From: Candidatus Colimorpha enterica
GTDB taxonomy: Bacteria; Bacillota; Clostridia; Oscillospirales; CAG-272
DNA length: 13,492 nt
Assembly: GCA_000433515.1 (NCBI GenBank)
Contig: FR891177.1
Location: 923 to 14,414 of the forward strand
Reading direction: 5' to 3'
The first letter of the stretch is position 1. The number at the start of each line of letters is the position of its first letter. Below, piece after piece: positions 5,868 through 12,134 of the stretch. The position numbers and the translations under genes were made by a program. A model generated the notes under the pieces. The model saw only the letters and a list, made by a program, of their open reading frames with translations, had not been told where the DNA came from and ran no database searches.

Positions 5868-6209
5868 ATGGAAGCTAAGGCGAAAGTACAATATGTAAGA
5901 ATCTCGCCCCGCAAGGTAAAGATCGTTCTTGATCTTATCAGAAACAAGCCGGTCGGAGAGGCGGCGGCGATTCTTAAGCATACACCGAAAGCAGCTTCGG
6001 AATATATTTATAAGCTCGTTATGAGCGCTTCGGCAAATGCTGAGCACAACTTCAGCATGGATCCCGAAAAACTCTATGTTTCCGAATGCTATGTCTGCCC
6101 CGGACCCACGCTCAAGCGCATGATGCCGAGAGCACAGGGCAGAGGCGACAGAATCCTTAAGAGAACGAGCCACATCACGGTCGTTGTCAGGGAAAAAGAA
6201 GATAAGTAA
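5868..6209 (+). CDS. rplV: 50S ribosomal protein L22
   Basis: L22 spans the large subunit; its beta-hairpin lines the tunnel opposite L4 and its globular part faces the exit. The 113-residue protein shows KVQYVRISPRKVKIVLDLIR (6-25) and the hairpin region GPTLKRMMPRAQGRGDRILK (79-98), then ITVVV strands. Changes in this hairpin confer macrolide resistance in other bacteria; I see no deletion here. Two cysteines at 74 and 77 are unlikely to bind metal alone. CGGAGG (5854-5859) provides the ribosome binding site. It lies 15 bases after rpsS. Confidence 0.96.
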   Translation: MEAKAKVQYVRISPRKVKIVLDLIRNKPVGEAAAILKHTPKAASEYIYKLVMSASANAEHNFSMDPEKLYVSECYVCPGPTLKRMMPRAQGRGDRILKRTSHITVVVREKEDK

Positions 6210-6226
6210 AGGAGGCAGAGTACAGA

Positions 6227-7063
6227 ATGGGTCAGAAAGTAAATCCGCACGGTTTCCGCGTCGGAGTTATCAAGGATTGGGATTCAAGATGGTTCACAAA
6301 GGACGAAAACTTCGGTGATACTCTTGTCTCCGACTACAAAATCAGAGAATTTCTCAAGAACAAGTACAGAGAGTCCGGCGTGCCGAAGATCGAGATCGAG
6401 CGTGACAACAACCGCGTAAGAGTCTTTCTTCACTGCGCAAAGCCCGGTATCATCATCGGCAGAGGCGGTGCCGAGATAGAGAAGCTCAGACTTCAGCTTG
6501 AGGCAATGGTCGGTATGCCTACCGTTGTCAATGTCGTTGAGGTAAAGAACCCCGACATCAACGCACAGCTCGTTGCGGAGAGCATCGCAAAGCAGCTTGA
6601 GGGAAGAGCTTCCTTCAGGCGCACAATGAAGCTCGCTATCCAGCGCACCATGAGAATGGGTGCAAAGGGTATCAAGGTCACCTGCTCCGGACGTCTTGCC
6701 GGCGCCGAGATCGCGAGAACAGAGCACTATCATGAGGGCTCCATTCCGCTTCAGACGCTTCGTGCGGACATCGACTACGGTTTTGCCGAGGCCAATACCA
6801 CCTACGGCAAGATCGGCGTAAAGGTCTGGATCTACAAGGGAGAGGTCCTTCGCGACTCCGGCAAGAAGCAGCACTTCTCCGAGGCGAAGGTCGAGGCCCC
6901 GAAGCAGGAAAGACGCGGCGACCGCAGAGACCGTCGCGGCGGCGGCTTTAACAAGGATCGCCGTCAGGGCGGCTTCAACCGCGACCGTCAGGGCGGATTC
7001 AACCGTGACCGCCAGAACAGCGCACCTGCTGCACCCGCTAACAAAGAGGGAGGCGACAAGTAA
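6227..7063 (+). CDS. rpsC: 30S ribosomal protein S3 with Arg/Gly-rich repeat tail
   Basis: S3 lies at the mRNA entry channel and contributes to mRNA unwinding with S4 and S5. Residues 1-212 are a standard S3: MGQKVNPHGFRVGVIKDWDS, the KH type 2 motif GIIIGRGGAEIEKL (74-87), and the C-terminal domain GRLAGAEIARTEHYHEGSIP (155-174) ending at IYKGEVL (202-208). The total length of 278 residues exceeds the usual 210-235. The extra tail (about 215-278) is Arg/Gly/Asp/Gln-rich with three repeats: GGGFNKDRRQ, GGFNRDRQ, GGFNRDRQ (238-263). An Ala/Pro stretch follows. AAAGGAGG (6208-6215) precedes the ATG. The end of the tail also carries the rplP ribosome binding site. Confidence 0.96.
   Translation: MGQKVNPHGFRVGVIKDWDSRWFTKDENFGDTLVSDYKIREFLKNKYRESGVPKIEIERDNNRVRVFLHCAKPGIIIGRGGAEIEKLRLQLEAMVGMPTVVNVVEVKNPDINAQLVAESIAKQLEGRASFRRTMKLAIQRTMRMGAKGIKVTCSGRLAGAEIARTEHYHEGSIPLQTLRADIDYGFAEANTTYGKIGVKVWIYKGEVLRDSGKKQHFSEAKVEAPKQERRGDRRDRRGGGFNKDRRQGGFNRDRQGGFNRDRQNSAPAAPANKEGGDK
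6938..7015 (+). repeat. In-frame 24-bp tandem repeat in rpsC tail
   Basis: Two near-identical 24-base units (6968-6991 and 6992-7015) encode GGFNRDRQ twice. A third, more diverged and slightly longer unit (6938-6967) encodes GGGFNKDRRQ. Differences between units are mostly at third positions, such as GGC/GGA and CGC/CGT. This suggests the copies are not brand new and are under protein-level constraint. Confidence 0.8.
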
Positions 7064-7494
7064 TGTTAATGCCTAAGAGAGTTAAGTACAGACGTGTTCA
7101 GCGCGGAAGAATGAAGGGTGCTGCCCACCGCGGAAACACTCTGACATACGGAGATTTCGGCCTTGTTGCCGCTGAGCCTGCATGGATCACCAGCAATCAG
7201 ATCGAGGCTGCCCGTATTGCAATGACTCGTTTCACAAAGCGTTCCGGTCAGGTCTGGATCAAGATCTTCCCGGATAAGCCGGTAACCGAAAAGCCCGCCG
7301 AGACCCGAATGGGTTCCGGTAAAGGCTCGCCCGAGTACTGGGTTGCGGTCGTTAAGCCGGGCCGCATTATGTTTGAGATGAGCGGCGTTCCGGAGGCTGA
7401 TGCGAAGGAGGCTATGCGCCTTGCTTCCCACAAGCTCCCGATCAAGTGCAAGTTCATCAGCAAACTGTCCGATACAACCGCTGAGGAGGAATAA
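7063..7494 (+). CDS. rplP: 50S ribosomal protein L16
   Basis: L16 organises the A-site region of the large subunit and is needed late in assembly. The 143-residue product starts MLMPKRVKYRRVQRGRMKG, matching the universal MLxPKR start, which fixes the ATG at 7063 rather than the nearby in-frame ATG at 7069. Other motifs are YGDFGLVAAEPAWITSNQIEAAR (29-51) and ETRMGSGKGSPEYWVAVVKPG (80-100), where Arg82 matches the arginine hydroxylated in E. coli L16. The start overlaps the rpsC stop (TAATG), and GAGGGAGG (7046-7053) lies inside rpsC. Confidence 0.97.
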   Translation: MLMPKRVKYRRVQRGRMKGAAHRGNTLTYGDFGLVAAEPAWITSNQIEAARIAMTRFTKRSGQVWIKIFPDKPVTEKPAETRMGSGKGSPEYWVAVVKPGRIMFEMSGVPEADAKEAMRLASHKLPIKCKFISKLSDTTAEEE

Positions 7495-7497
7495 GCC

Positions 7498-7689
7498 GTG
7501 AAAGCAAAAGAAATCAGAGAGATGTCTTCCGAGGAGCTTGAGAACAAGCTCAAGGAGCTTAAGAACGAGCTGTTCAACCTCCGTTTCCAGCACGCGATCA
7601 ATCAGCTTGACAATCCTCACAGGATTTCGGACGTCAAGAAGGATATCGCCCGCGTTATGACTGTTCTTCGCGAGAAGAAAGATGCCTGA
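7498..7689 (+). CDS. rpmC: 50S ribosomal protein L29
   Basis: L29 is a small two-helix protein beside L23 at the tunnel exit. The 63-residue product reads KAKEIREMSSEELENKLKEL at the N-terminus, then ELFNLRFQHAINQLDNPHRI (24-43), the family signature, and a basic C-terminal helix. The start is GTG at 7498; GAGGAGGA (7483-7490), which doubles as the glutamate codons ending rplP, is seven bases upstream. The gap to rplP is three bases, so coupled translation is likely. Confidence 0.95.
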   Translation: MKAKEIREMSSEELENKLKELKNELFNLRFQHAINQLDNPHRISDVKKDIARVMTVLREKKDA

Positions 7690-7717
7690 CGATTAAGCGA
7701 AAAGGGAGAATAGATCG

Positions 7718-7975
7718 ATGGAAGAAAGAAATCTCAGAAAAACCCGTGTCGGTATGGTCGTCAGCGCAAAGATGGACAAAACCATCGTTGTGGCGATCGC
7801 CGATAACGTGAAACACCCGAAGTACGGTAAGGTCATCAAGCGCACCGTTAAGATCCATGCTCATGACGAAAAGAATGAGTGCGGCGTCGGTGACAAGGTC
7901 GAGGTCATGGAAACGCGTCCGCTTTCCAGAACCAAGAGATGGCGTCTTGTCAACATTATCGAGAAAGCAAAATAA
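7718..7975 (+). CDS. rpsQ: 30S ribosomal protein S17
   Basis: S17 is an OB-fold primary binder of the 16S rRNA 5' domain. The 85-residue product has RNLRKTRVGMVVSAKMDKTI (4-23), HPKYGKVIKRTVKIHAHDE (33-51) and the diagnostic GVGDKVEVMETRPLSRTKRW (56-75). AAGGGAG (7702-7708) precedes the ATG by nine bases. It closes the S10 half of the cluster in the standard gene order. Confidence 0.96.
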   Translation: MEERNLRKTRVGMVVSAKMDKTIVVAIADNVKHPKYGKVIKRTVKIHAHDEKNECGVGDKVEVMETRPLSRTKRWRLVNIIEKAK

Positions 7976-7991
7976 CAGCCGGAAACAGCGG

Positions 7992-8025
7992 GGTAGGCGC
8001 ACGCCTATACCTGCCGAGGTTCGGC
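7992..8025 (+). promoter_or_regulatory. Two hairpins in the rpsQ-rplN gap
   Basis: TAGGC-GCAC-GCCTA (7994-8007) is extended by GG/CC across a two-base bulge (7992-8011). It is followed by GCCGA-GGT-TCGGC (8013-8025). They end four bases before the rplN ribosome binding site (8029-8035). No T run follows, so termination is unlikely. This is the S10/spc boundary, where some bacteria have a separate spc promoter or control site; I see no promoter here. Confidence 0.45.
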
Positions 8026-8044
8026 TCTAAGGAGGATTTGCACA

Positions 8045-8413
8045 TTGATACAGCAGCAAACTTATTTGAAGGTTGCCGATAACACCGGCGCCAAAGAGCT
8101 TATGTGTATCCGCGTGCTTGGCGGAACCGGTAGACGCTATGCGAACATCGGCGACGTGATCGTCTGCGCAGTCAAGAAGGCTGCTCCCGGCGGTCAGGTC
8201 AAGAAGGGCGACGTTGTCAAGGCAGTCGTTGTCCGTTCCGTGAAGGGCATCAAGAGAAACGACGGCTCATATATAAAATTTGATGAAAACGCAGCCGTTA
8301 TCATCAAGGAAGACAAAAACCCGACCGGAACCCGTATATTCGGGCCGGTTGCAAGAGAGCTCCGCGAGAAGAGCTATATGAAGATCCTCTCGCTTGCTCC
8401 CGAAGTGCTTTGA
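8045..8413 (+). CDS. rplN: 50S ribosomal protein L14
   Basis: L14 sits at the subunit interface and is the binding site of silencing factor RsfS. The 122-residue product, exactly the family length, has YLKVADNTGAKELMCIRVLGG (7-27), GDVIVCAVKKAAPGG (36-50), VVVRSVKGIKRNDGSYIKFD (61-80) and GTRIFGPVARELR (95-107). The start is a TTG at 8045: it gives the conserved MIQ(Q) N-terminus and lies nine bases after AAGGAGG (8029-8035), and no in-frame ATG or GTG fits better. A TTG start on a highly expressed gene is uncommon and may lower initiation deliberately. It opens the spc half of the cluster. Confidence 0.95.
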   Translation: MIQQQTYLKVADNTGAKELMCIRVLGGTGRRYANIGDVIVCAVKKAAPGGQVKKGDVVKAVVVRSVKGIKRNDGSYIKFDENAAVIIKEDKNPTGTRIFGPVARELREKSYMKILSLAPEVL

Positions 8414-8432
8414 GACGGAGGTATCGCGTAAA

Positions 8433-8750
8433 ATGAATAAGCTTCATGTAAAGAAGGACGATACCGTTATCGTCATCTCCGGCGATGACAGAGGCAAGAA
8501 GGGAAAGGTACTTGAGGTATCTCCCAAGGAAGGCAAGATCATCGTCAAGGGAATCAACATCGTAACCCGTCACGTCAAGCCCAGAAAGCAGGGTGAAGAG
8601 GGCGGAATCGTCAAGGTCGAGGGCGCTATGTATGCCTCCAAGGTCATGCTTTACTGCGATAAGTGTGACAGGGGCGTCAGAGTGAAGAAGGCTGTCGGCG
8701 AGGACGGAAAGAAAGTAAGACTCTGCGCCAAGTGCGGCGCAAAGCTCTGA
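8433..8750 (+). CDS. rplX: 50S ribosomal protein L24
   Basis: L24 is an assembly initiator that binds the 5' end of 23S rRNA near the tunnel exit. The 105-residue protein contains the KOW motif DTVIVISGDDRGKKGKVLEV (10-29), then GINIVTRHVKPRKQGEEGGI (40-59). The C-terminal part carries C75-x2-C78 and C98-x2-C101, a probable zinc ribbon that many Gram-positive L24 proteins share. The ATG at 8433 is chosen because CGGAGGT (8416-8422) lies ten bases upstream. An upstream in-frame start at 8394 lies inside rplN and would add 13 unconserved residues. Confidence 0.95.
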   Translation: MNKLHVKKDDTVIVISGDDRGKKGKVLEVSPKEGKIIVKGINIVTRHVKPRKQGEEGGIVKVEGAMYASKVMLYCDKCDRGVRVKKAVGEDGKKVRLCAKCGAKL

Positions 8751-8766
8751 GCGGAGGTAATTTATC

Positions 8767-9306
8767 ATGGCAAGACTTAAGGATATGTATTCAAAAGAAG
8801 TTGCTCCCGCTCTTATGAACAAATTTGCGTATAGGAGCCCGATGCAGGTGCCGCGCTTTGATAAGATCGTTATCAACATAGGTGCCGGCGATGCAAAGGA
8901 AAACGCAAAGGTCATCGACACTATCATCGCTGATCTGACACTTATCACCGGTCAGAAGGCAGTGCCGACCTACGCAAAGAAGTCGGTTGCTAACTTCAAG
9001 CTCCGTCAGGGTCAGAAGATCGGCGCGAAGGTCACTCTCCGCGGCGATAGAATGTACGAGTTCATGGACAGACTGTTCAACCTCGCGCTTCCCCGCGTCC
9101 GTGACTTCAAGGGTATCAATCCGAACGGCTTCGACGGCAGAGGAAACTACTCCCTCGGACTTAAGGAACAGCTTATATTCCCCGAGATCGAGTACGACAA
9201 GGTCGAAAAGATCCGCGGTATGGATATTGTTTTCGTAACTACCGCTCATACCGATGAAGAGGCAAGAGAGCTCCTTAAGCTGATGGGCGCTCCCTTCGCC
9301 AAGTAA
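8767..9306 (+). CDS. rplE: 50S ribosomal protein L5
   Basis: L5 forms the 5S RNP with L18 and L25-type proteins and contacts P-site tRNA and S13. The 179-residue product shows RFDKIVINIGAGDA (30-43), the TGQKAVPTYAKKSVANFKLR stretch (61-80), GAKVTLRGDRMYEFMDRL (86-103) and DFKGINPNGFDGRGNYSLG (113-131), all core family features. It ends with an intact TTAHTDEEARELLKLMGAPF. GCGGAGGT (8751-8758) precedes the ATG and abuts the rplX stop. Confidence 0.97.
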   Translation: MARLKDMYSKEVAPALMNKFAYRSPMQVPRFDKIVINIGAGDAKENAKVIDTIIADLTLITGQKAVPTYAKKSVANFKLRQGQKIGAKVTLRGDRMYEFMDRLFNLALPRVRDFKGINPNGFDGRGNYSLGLKEQLIFPEIEYDKVEKIRGMDIVFVTTAHTDEEARELLKLMGAPFAK

Positions 9307-9323
9307 GAGAAGGAGAAAACGGA

Positions 9324-9509
9324 ATGGCAAAGAAATCGATGATACTCAAGCAGCAGGCACCGCAGAAGTACTCCACCAGAGAGTACAACAGATGCAAGAT
9401 CTGCGGACGCCCCCATGCTTATCTTCGTAAGTACGGAATCTGCCGTATCTGCTTCAGAGAGCTTGCCTACAAGGGCGAGATCCCCGGAGTAAGAAAGGCA
9501 TCGTGGTAA
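9324..9509 (+). CDS. rpsN: 30S ribosomal protein S14, zinc-binding type Z
   Basis: S14 is a late-binding protein of the 30S head. The 61-residue form with C24-x2-C27 and C40-x2-C43 is the zinc-dependent type Z; the zinc-independent long form has about 90-100 residues and lacks these cysteines. The sequence RCKICGRPHAYLRKYGICRI (23-42) and the terminal KASW are typical. Many Firmicutes also encode a zinc-free paralogue elsewhere under Zur control; none is in this window. AAGGAG (9310-9315) precedes the ATG. Confidence 0.97.
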   Translation: MAKKSMILKQQAPQKYSTREYNRCKICGRPHAYLRKYGICRICFRELAYKGEIPGVRKASW

Positions 9510-9519
9510 GCAGAACTGC

Positions 9520-9545
9520 CGTCCCCGCTATCTGACGCAGGGATG
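9520..9545 (+). promoter_or_regulatory. Hairpin in the rpsN-rpsH gap
   Basis: CGTCCC (9520-9525) pairs with GGGATG (9540-9545) and GC (9527-9528) with GC (9537-9538). There is one C-A mismatch and an 8-base loop, giving eight pairs including one G-U. It ends 15 bases before the rpsH ribosome binding site AAAGGAGG (9561-9568). In E. coli S8 represses the spc operon from a site near rplE; a binding role here is only a guess, and no T run supports termination. Confidence 0.4.
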
Positions 9546-9577
9546 ACAAAGCTGGTTTACAAAGGAGGATTTATATT

Positions 9578-9973
9578 ATGCAGATGTCAGACGTAATTGC
9601 GGATATGCTTACAAGAATCCGCAATGCAAACAACGCAAAGCACGAAACTGTTGACGTTCCCGCATCCAACATGAAGAGGTCCATTGCTGATATCCTTGTT
9701 AACGAGGGATATATCAAGGGCTACAACATCGTTGAGGATGGGAAGCAGGGGATTATCAGAATCACGCTCAAGTACAACGGCAAGGAAAAGGTCATCAAGG
9801 GGCTCCGCAGAGTCTCCAAGCCCGGTCTCCGTATCTACGCAAGCGCAGAGGATATGCCCCGCGTCATGAACGGCCTCGGTGTGGCTATCGTTTCCACGTC
9901 CAAGGGACTCATGACCGACAAGCAGGCTCGTAAATCAAATATCGGCGGCGAAGTTCTCGCCTTCGTATGGTAA
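9578..9973 (+). CDS. rpsH: 30S ribosomal protein S8
   Basis: S8 is a primary 16S rRNA binder (helix 21) and, in E. coli, the autogenous repressor of the spc operon. The 131-residue product begins MQMSDVIADMLTRIRNAN and ends with the diagnostic GVAIVSTSKGLMTDKQAR (101-118) and IGGEVLAFVW (122-131). The ATG at 9578 is favoured over the in-frame ATG at 9584 by a nine-base spacing from AAAGGAGG (9561-9568). The 68-base gap before it holds a hairpin. Tandem stops TAATAA end the gene. Confidence 0.97.
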   Translation: MQMSDVIADMLTRIRNANNAKHETVDVPASNMKRSIADILVNEGYIKGYNIVEDGKQGIIRITLKYNGKEKVIKGLRRVSKPGLRIYASAEDMPRVMNGLGVAIVSTSKGLMTDKQARKSNIGGEVLAFVW

Positions 9974-9991
9974 TAACGGGAGGAAACTGAT

Positions 9992-10531
9992 ATGTCAAGA
10001 ATAGGCAGACAGCCGATCGCGATTCCCGCCGGAGTTACCGTTACGGTAGGAGACGGAAATCTCGTCACAGTCAAGGGTCCGAAGGGAACTCTCTCATACC
10101 CGATCCACCACCTAATCACCGTCAGGGTCGATGGCGCGCAGGTCCATGTTGAGCGTTCCTCTGAGGAGAAGCTCGATAAGTCGCTTCACGGCCTCAGCCG
10201 TACCCTCGTTCACAATATGGTCGTAGGCGTTACCGAAGGCTACAGCAAGAAGCTGGAGATCGTCGGTGTCGGTTACAGGGCTCAGAAGACCGGTAAGACC
10301 CTCGTTCTTAACCTCGGCTATTCTCACCCGATCAATTTCGAGGAGAGAGACGGAGTTACCTTCGAGACCCCCGATTCCAACACGATCATCGTAAAGGGAA
10401 TCAGCAAGCAGGCAGTCGGTCAGATAGCCGCTCAGATCAGAGAAAAAAGACCCCCTGAGCCTTACCTCGGCAAGGGCGTCAAGTACTCCGGCGAAAAGAT
10501 CCGCCGCAAGTCCGGTAAGACCGGTAAGTAA
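9992..10531 (+). CDS. rplF: 50S ribosomal protein L6
   Basis: L6 binds near the sarcin-ricin loop and the L7/L12 stalk base, and is needed for late 50S assembly. The 179-residue product has MSRIGRQPIAIPAGVTV, VTVKGPKGTLS (26-36), EGYSKKLEIVGVGYRAQ (82-98) and the C-terminal signature REKRPPEPYLGKGVKYSGE (150-168), ending in a basic RRKSGKTGK. Two duplicated alpha/beta domains of about 80 residues each are implied by length and motif spacing. GGGAGG (9978-9983) precedes the ATG by eight bases. Confidence 0.97.
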   Translation: MSRIGRQPIAIPAGVTVTVGDGNLVTVKGPKGTLSYPIHHLITVRVDGAQVHVERSSEEKLDKSLHGLSRTLVHNMVVGVTEGYSKKLEIVGVGYRAQKTGKTLVLNLGYSHPINFEERDGVTFETPDSNTIIVKGISKQAVGQIAAQIREKRPPEPYLGKGVKYSGEKIRRKSGKTGK

Positions 10532-10549
10532 TGAAAGGAGCGGAACAGA

Positions 10550-10909
10550 ATGGTTAGTAGAAAAGACGCTAATAAACAGCGTGAAAAGAGACATAAGCGT
10601 ATCAGAACAAAGATCTCCGGTACATCTGCGTGCCCCCGTCTTTGCGTTTACCGCTCTCTCAGCAATATTCAGGCTCAGATCATTGACGACGAAAAGGGCG
10701 TGACCCTTTGCTCTGCCTCCACTCTCGGAAAGAATTTCGAGGGCAACGGCGGAAACAAGGCGGCAGCCAGAGAAGTCGGCAAGGCGATCGCTAAGCTCGC
10801 TCTTGAAAAGGGCGTTGAAAACGTAGTGTTCGACCGTGGCGGTTATCTGTATCACGGACGTGTACTTGAGCTTGCAGAAGGCGCCCGCGAGGGCGGCCTC
10901 AAATTCTGA
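10550..10909 (+). CDS. rplR: 50S ribosomal protein L18
   Basis: L18 binds 5S rRNA with L5 in the central protuberance. The 119-residue protein has a basic N-terminus (RKDANKQREKRHKRIRTKI), then CPRLCVYRSLSNIQAQIIDD (28-47), and ends with VVFDRGGYLYHGRVLELAEG (92-111) and the diagnostic REGGLKF. AAAGGAG (10534-10540) lies nine bases before the ATG. An ATG at 10531 that overlaps the rplF stop is in another frame and is not used. Confidence 0.96.
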   Translation: MVSRKDANKQREKRHKRIRTKISGTSACPRLCVYRSLSNIQAQIIDDEKGVTLCSASTLGKNFEGNGGNKAAAREVGKAIAKLALEKGVENVVFDRGGYLYHGRVLELAEGAREGGLKF

Positions 10910-10927
10910 GGATAACGGAGGTTTATA

Positions 10928-11434
10928 ATGATACAGAAATCAAATAATCCCGCAGCCGGTGATCTCCTCGAGAAGCTCGTTGTGGTAAACCGCGTATCCA
11001 AGACCGTCAAGGGCGGACGTATCGCACGTTTTGCGGCTCTTATGGTTGTCGGCGACGGCAACGGCAGAGTCGGATACGGTCTCGGCAAGGCAGCGGAGGT
11101 TCCGGAAGCTATCCGCAAGGGCATCGAGGATGCAAAGAAGAATATGATCACCGTATCCCTCAAGGGAACCACCATTCCCCACGAGGTCATCGGTGAGTAC
11201 GGTGCAGGAAAGGTGCTTCTCAAGCCCGCTTCCGAAGGTACCGGACTTATCGCGGGCGGCACGGCAAGAAAGGTTCTTGAGATGGCGGGTATCCGCAATG
11301 TCAGAGCCAAGTGCCTGCGCTCCAATAACCCTGTCAACGTCGTAAAGGCAACCTTCGAGGGTCTTAAGACTCTCCGTACCGAGGAAGAAGTCGCGAAGAC
11401 CCGCGGACTTGAGCCCGGCACGCTGCTTAAGTGA
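10928..11434 (+). CDS. rpsE: 30S ribosomal protein S5
   Basis: S5 lies at the mRNA entry channel and near the decoding site, and influences fidelity and spectinomycin sensitivity. The 168-residue product contains the N-terminal dsRNA-binding-like domain with VSKTVKGGRIARFAALMVVG (23-42) and GYGLGKAAEVPEAIRKGIED (49-68). The C-terminal domain includes GTGLIAGGTARKVLEMAGI (104-122) and NPVNVVKATFEGLKTL (134-149). The KGGR loop (28-31), near the spectinomycin pocket, appears intact. CGGAGG (10916-10921) precedes the ATG by six bases. Confidence 0.97.
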   Translation: MIQKSNNPAAGDLLEKLVVVNRVSKTVKGGRIARFAALMVVGDGNGRVGYGLGKAAEVPEAIRKGIEDAKKNMITVSLKGTTIPHEVIGEYGAGKVLLKPASEGTGLIAGGTARKVLEMAGIRNVRAKCLRSNNPVNVVKATFEGLKTLRTEEEVAKTRGLEPGTLLK

Positions 11435-11447
11435 ACGGAGGCTCATG

Positions 11448-11630
11448 ATGGAAACAGTAAAGGTAACGCTCGTAAAGAGCACAATCGGCGCTAAGCCCAA
11501 CCAGAAGCTCACCGCCAGGTCGCTCGGACTCGAAAAAATCGGTGACAGCATAGTTCATGAGGACAATGCGGTTCTCGCCGGCAAGGTCAAGGTCATTTCT
11601 CACCTCGTAAAGGTCGAGAAGCAGGGCTGA
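11448..11630 (+). CDS. rpmD: 50S ribosomal protein L30
   Basis: L30 is a small protein on the solvent side of the 50S subunit, present in most but not all bacteria. The 60-residue product METVKVTLVKSTIGAKPNQK continues into TARSLGLEKIGDSIVHED and a final LVKVEKQG, as expected for the family. Two adjacent in-frame ATGs exist (11445 and 11448). The second is preferred because it lies six bases after CGGAGG (11436-11441), while the first is only three bases away. The start at 11409 would overlap rpsE and is not supported. The gap to rpsE is 13 bases. Confidence 0.93.
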   Translation: METVKVTLVKSTIGAKPNQKLTARSLGLEKIGDSIVHEDNAVLAGKVKVISHLVKVEKQG

Positions 11631-11638
11631 GACTCCTA

Positions 11639-11659
11639 CCTCCGCGTATGATGCGGGGG
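11639..11659 (+). promoter_or_regulatory. Hairpin in the rpmD-rplO gap
   Basis: CCTCCGC (11639-11645) pairs fully with GCGGGGG (11653-11659), using one T-G pair, around loop GTATGAT. No T run follows, so it is not a terminator. The left arm contains CCTCC, an anti-Shine-Dalgarno-like sequence that could alternatively pair with the rplO ribosome binding site AGGAGG (11681-11686). That competition is inference. Confidence 0.4.
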
Positions 11660-11693
11660 AACGTAAAGTACAACACAAAAAGGAGGAAATCCA

Positions 11694-12134
11694 ATGAAGC
11701 TCCATGAACTTTCACCGGCACCCGGCTCAGTTACACCCGCATGGCGTAAGGGCAGAGGTACCGGTTCCGGTAACGGTAAAACCGCAGGCAAGGGTCACAA
11801 GGGTCAGAATGCCCGTTCGGGAGGCGGCGTCCGTCCCGGATTTGAGGGCGGTCAGATCCCGCTTTACAGAAAACTTCCGAAGAGAGGTTTCAAGAACCGC
11901 TTTGCAAAGGAATACACCACGGTAAATATTTCTGCTCTGGAACGCTTTGAGGACGGCGCTGTCGTTGATCTTGATCTGCTTGTGAACGCAGGTCTTGCTC
12001 ACAAGGCAGCTGACGGGCTTAAGGTTCTCGGGAACGGAAACGTTGACAAGAAGTTCACCGTTCGCGCAGCAGCATTTACCGCAGCCGCAAAAGAGAAGAT
12101 CGAAGCAGCCGGCGGAAAGTGCGAGGTGGTCTGA
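11694..12134 (+). CDS. rplO: 50S ribosomal protein L15
   Basis: L15 is an assembly protein with a long unstructured N-terminus that penetrates the 50S core. The 146-residue product begins MKLHELSPAPGS and shows the Gly/Lys-rich segment RKGRGTGSGNGKTAGKGHKG (18-37), then GVRPGFEGGQIPLYRKLPKR (45-64) and GFKNRF (65-70), all diagnostic. The C-terminal half is the usual L18e/L15-type fold. AGGAGG (11681-11686) precedes the ATG by seven bases. The stop directly abuts the secY GTG. Confidence 0.97.
   Translation: MKLHELSPAPGSVTPAWRKGRGTGSGNGKTAGKGHKGQNARSGGGVRPGFEGGQIPLYRKLPKRGFKNRFAKEYTTVNISALERFEDGAVVDLDLLVNAGLAHKAADGLKVLGNGNVDKKFTVRAAAFTAAAKEKIEAAGGKCEVV

Noticed and set aside
8394..8432. N-terminal extension of rplX from an in-frame start within rplN
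   Set aside because: The extra 13 residues are not family-like and the ribosome binding site CGGAGGT (8416-8422) supports ATG 8433.
10112..10855. A 247-codon open frame on the minus strand opposite rplF-rplR
   Set aside because: It is antisense to two conserved genes and has no recognisable domain; an artefact of codon bias.
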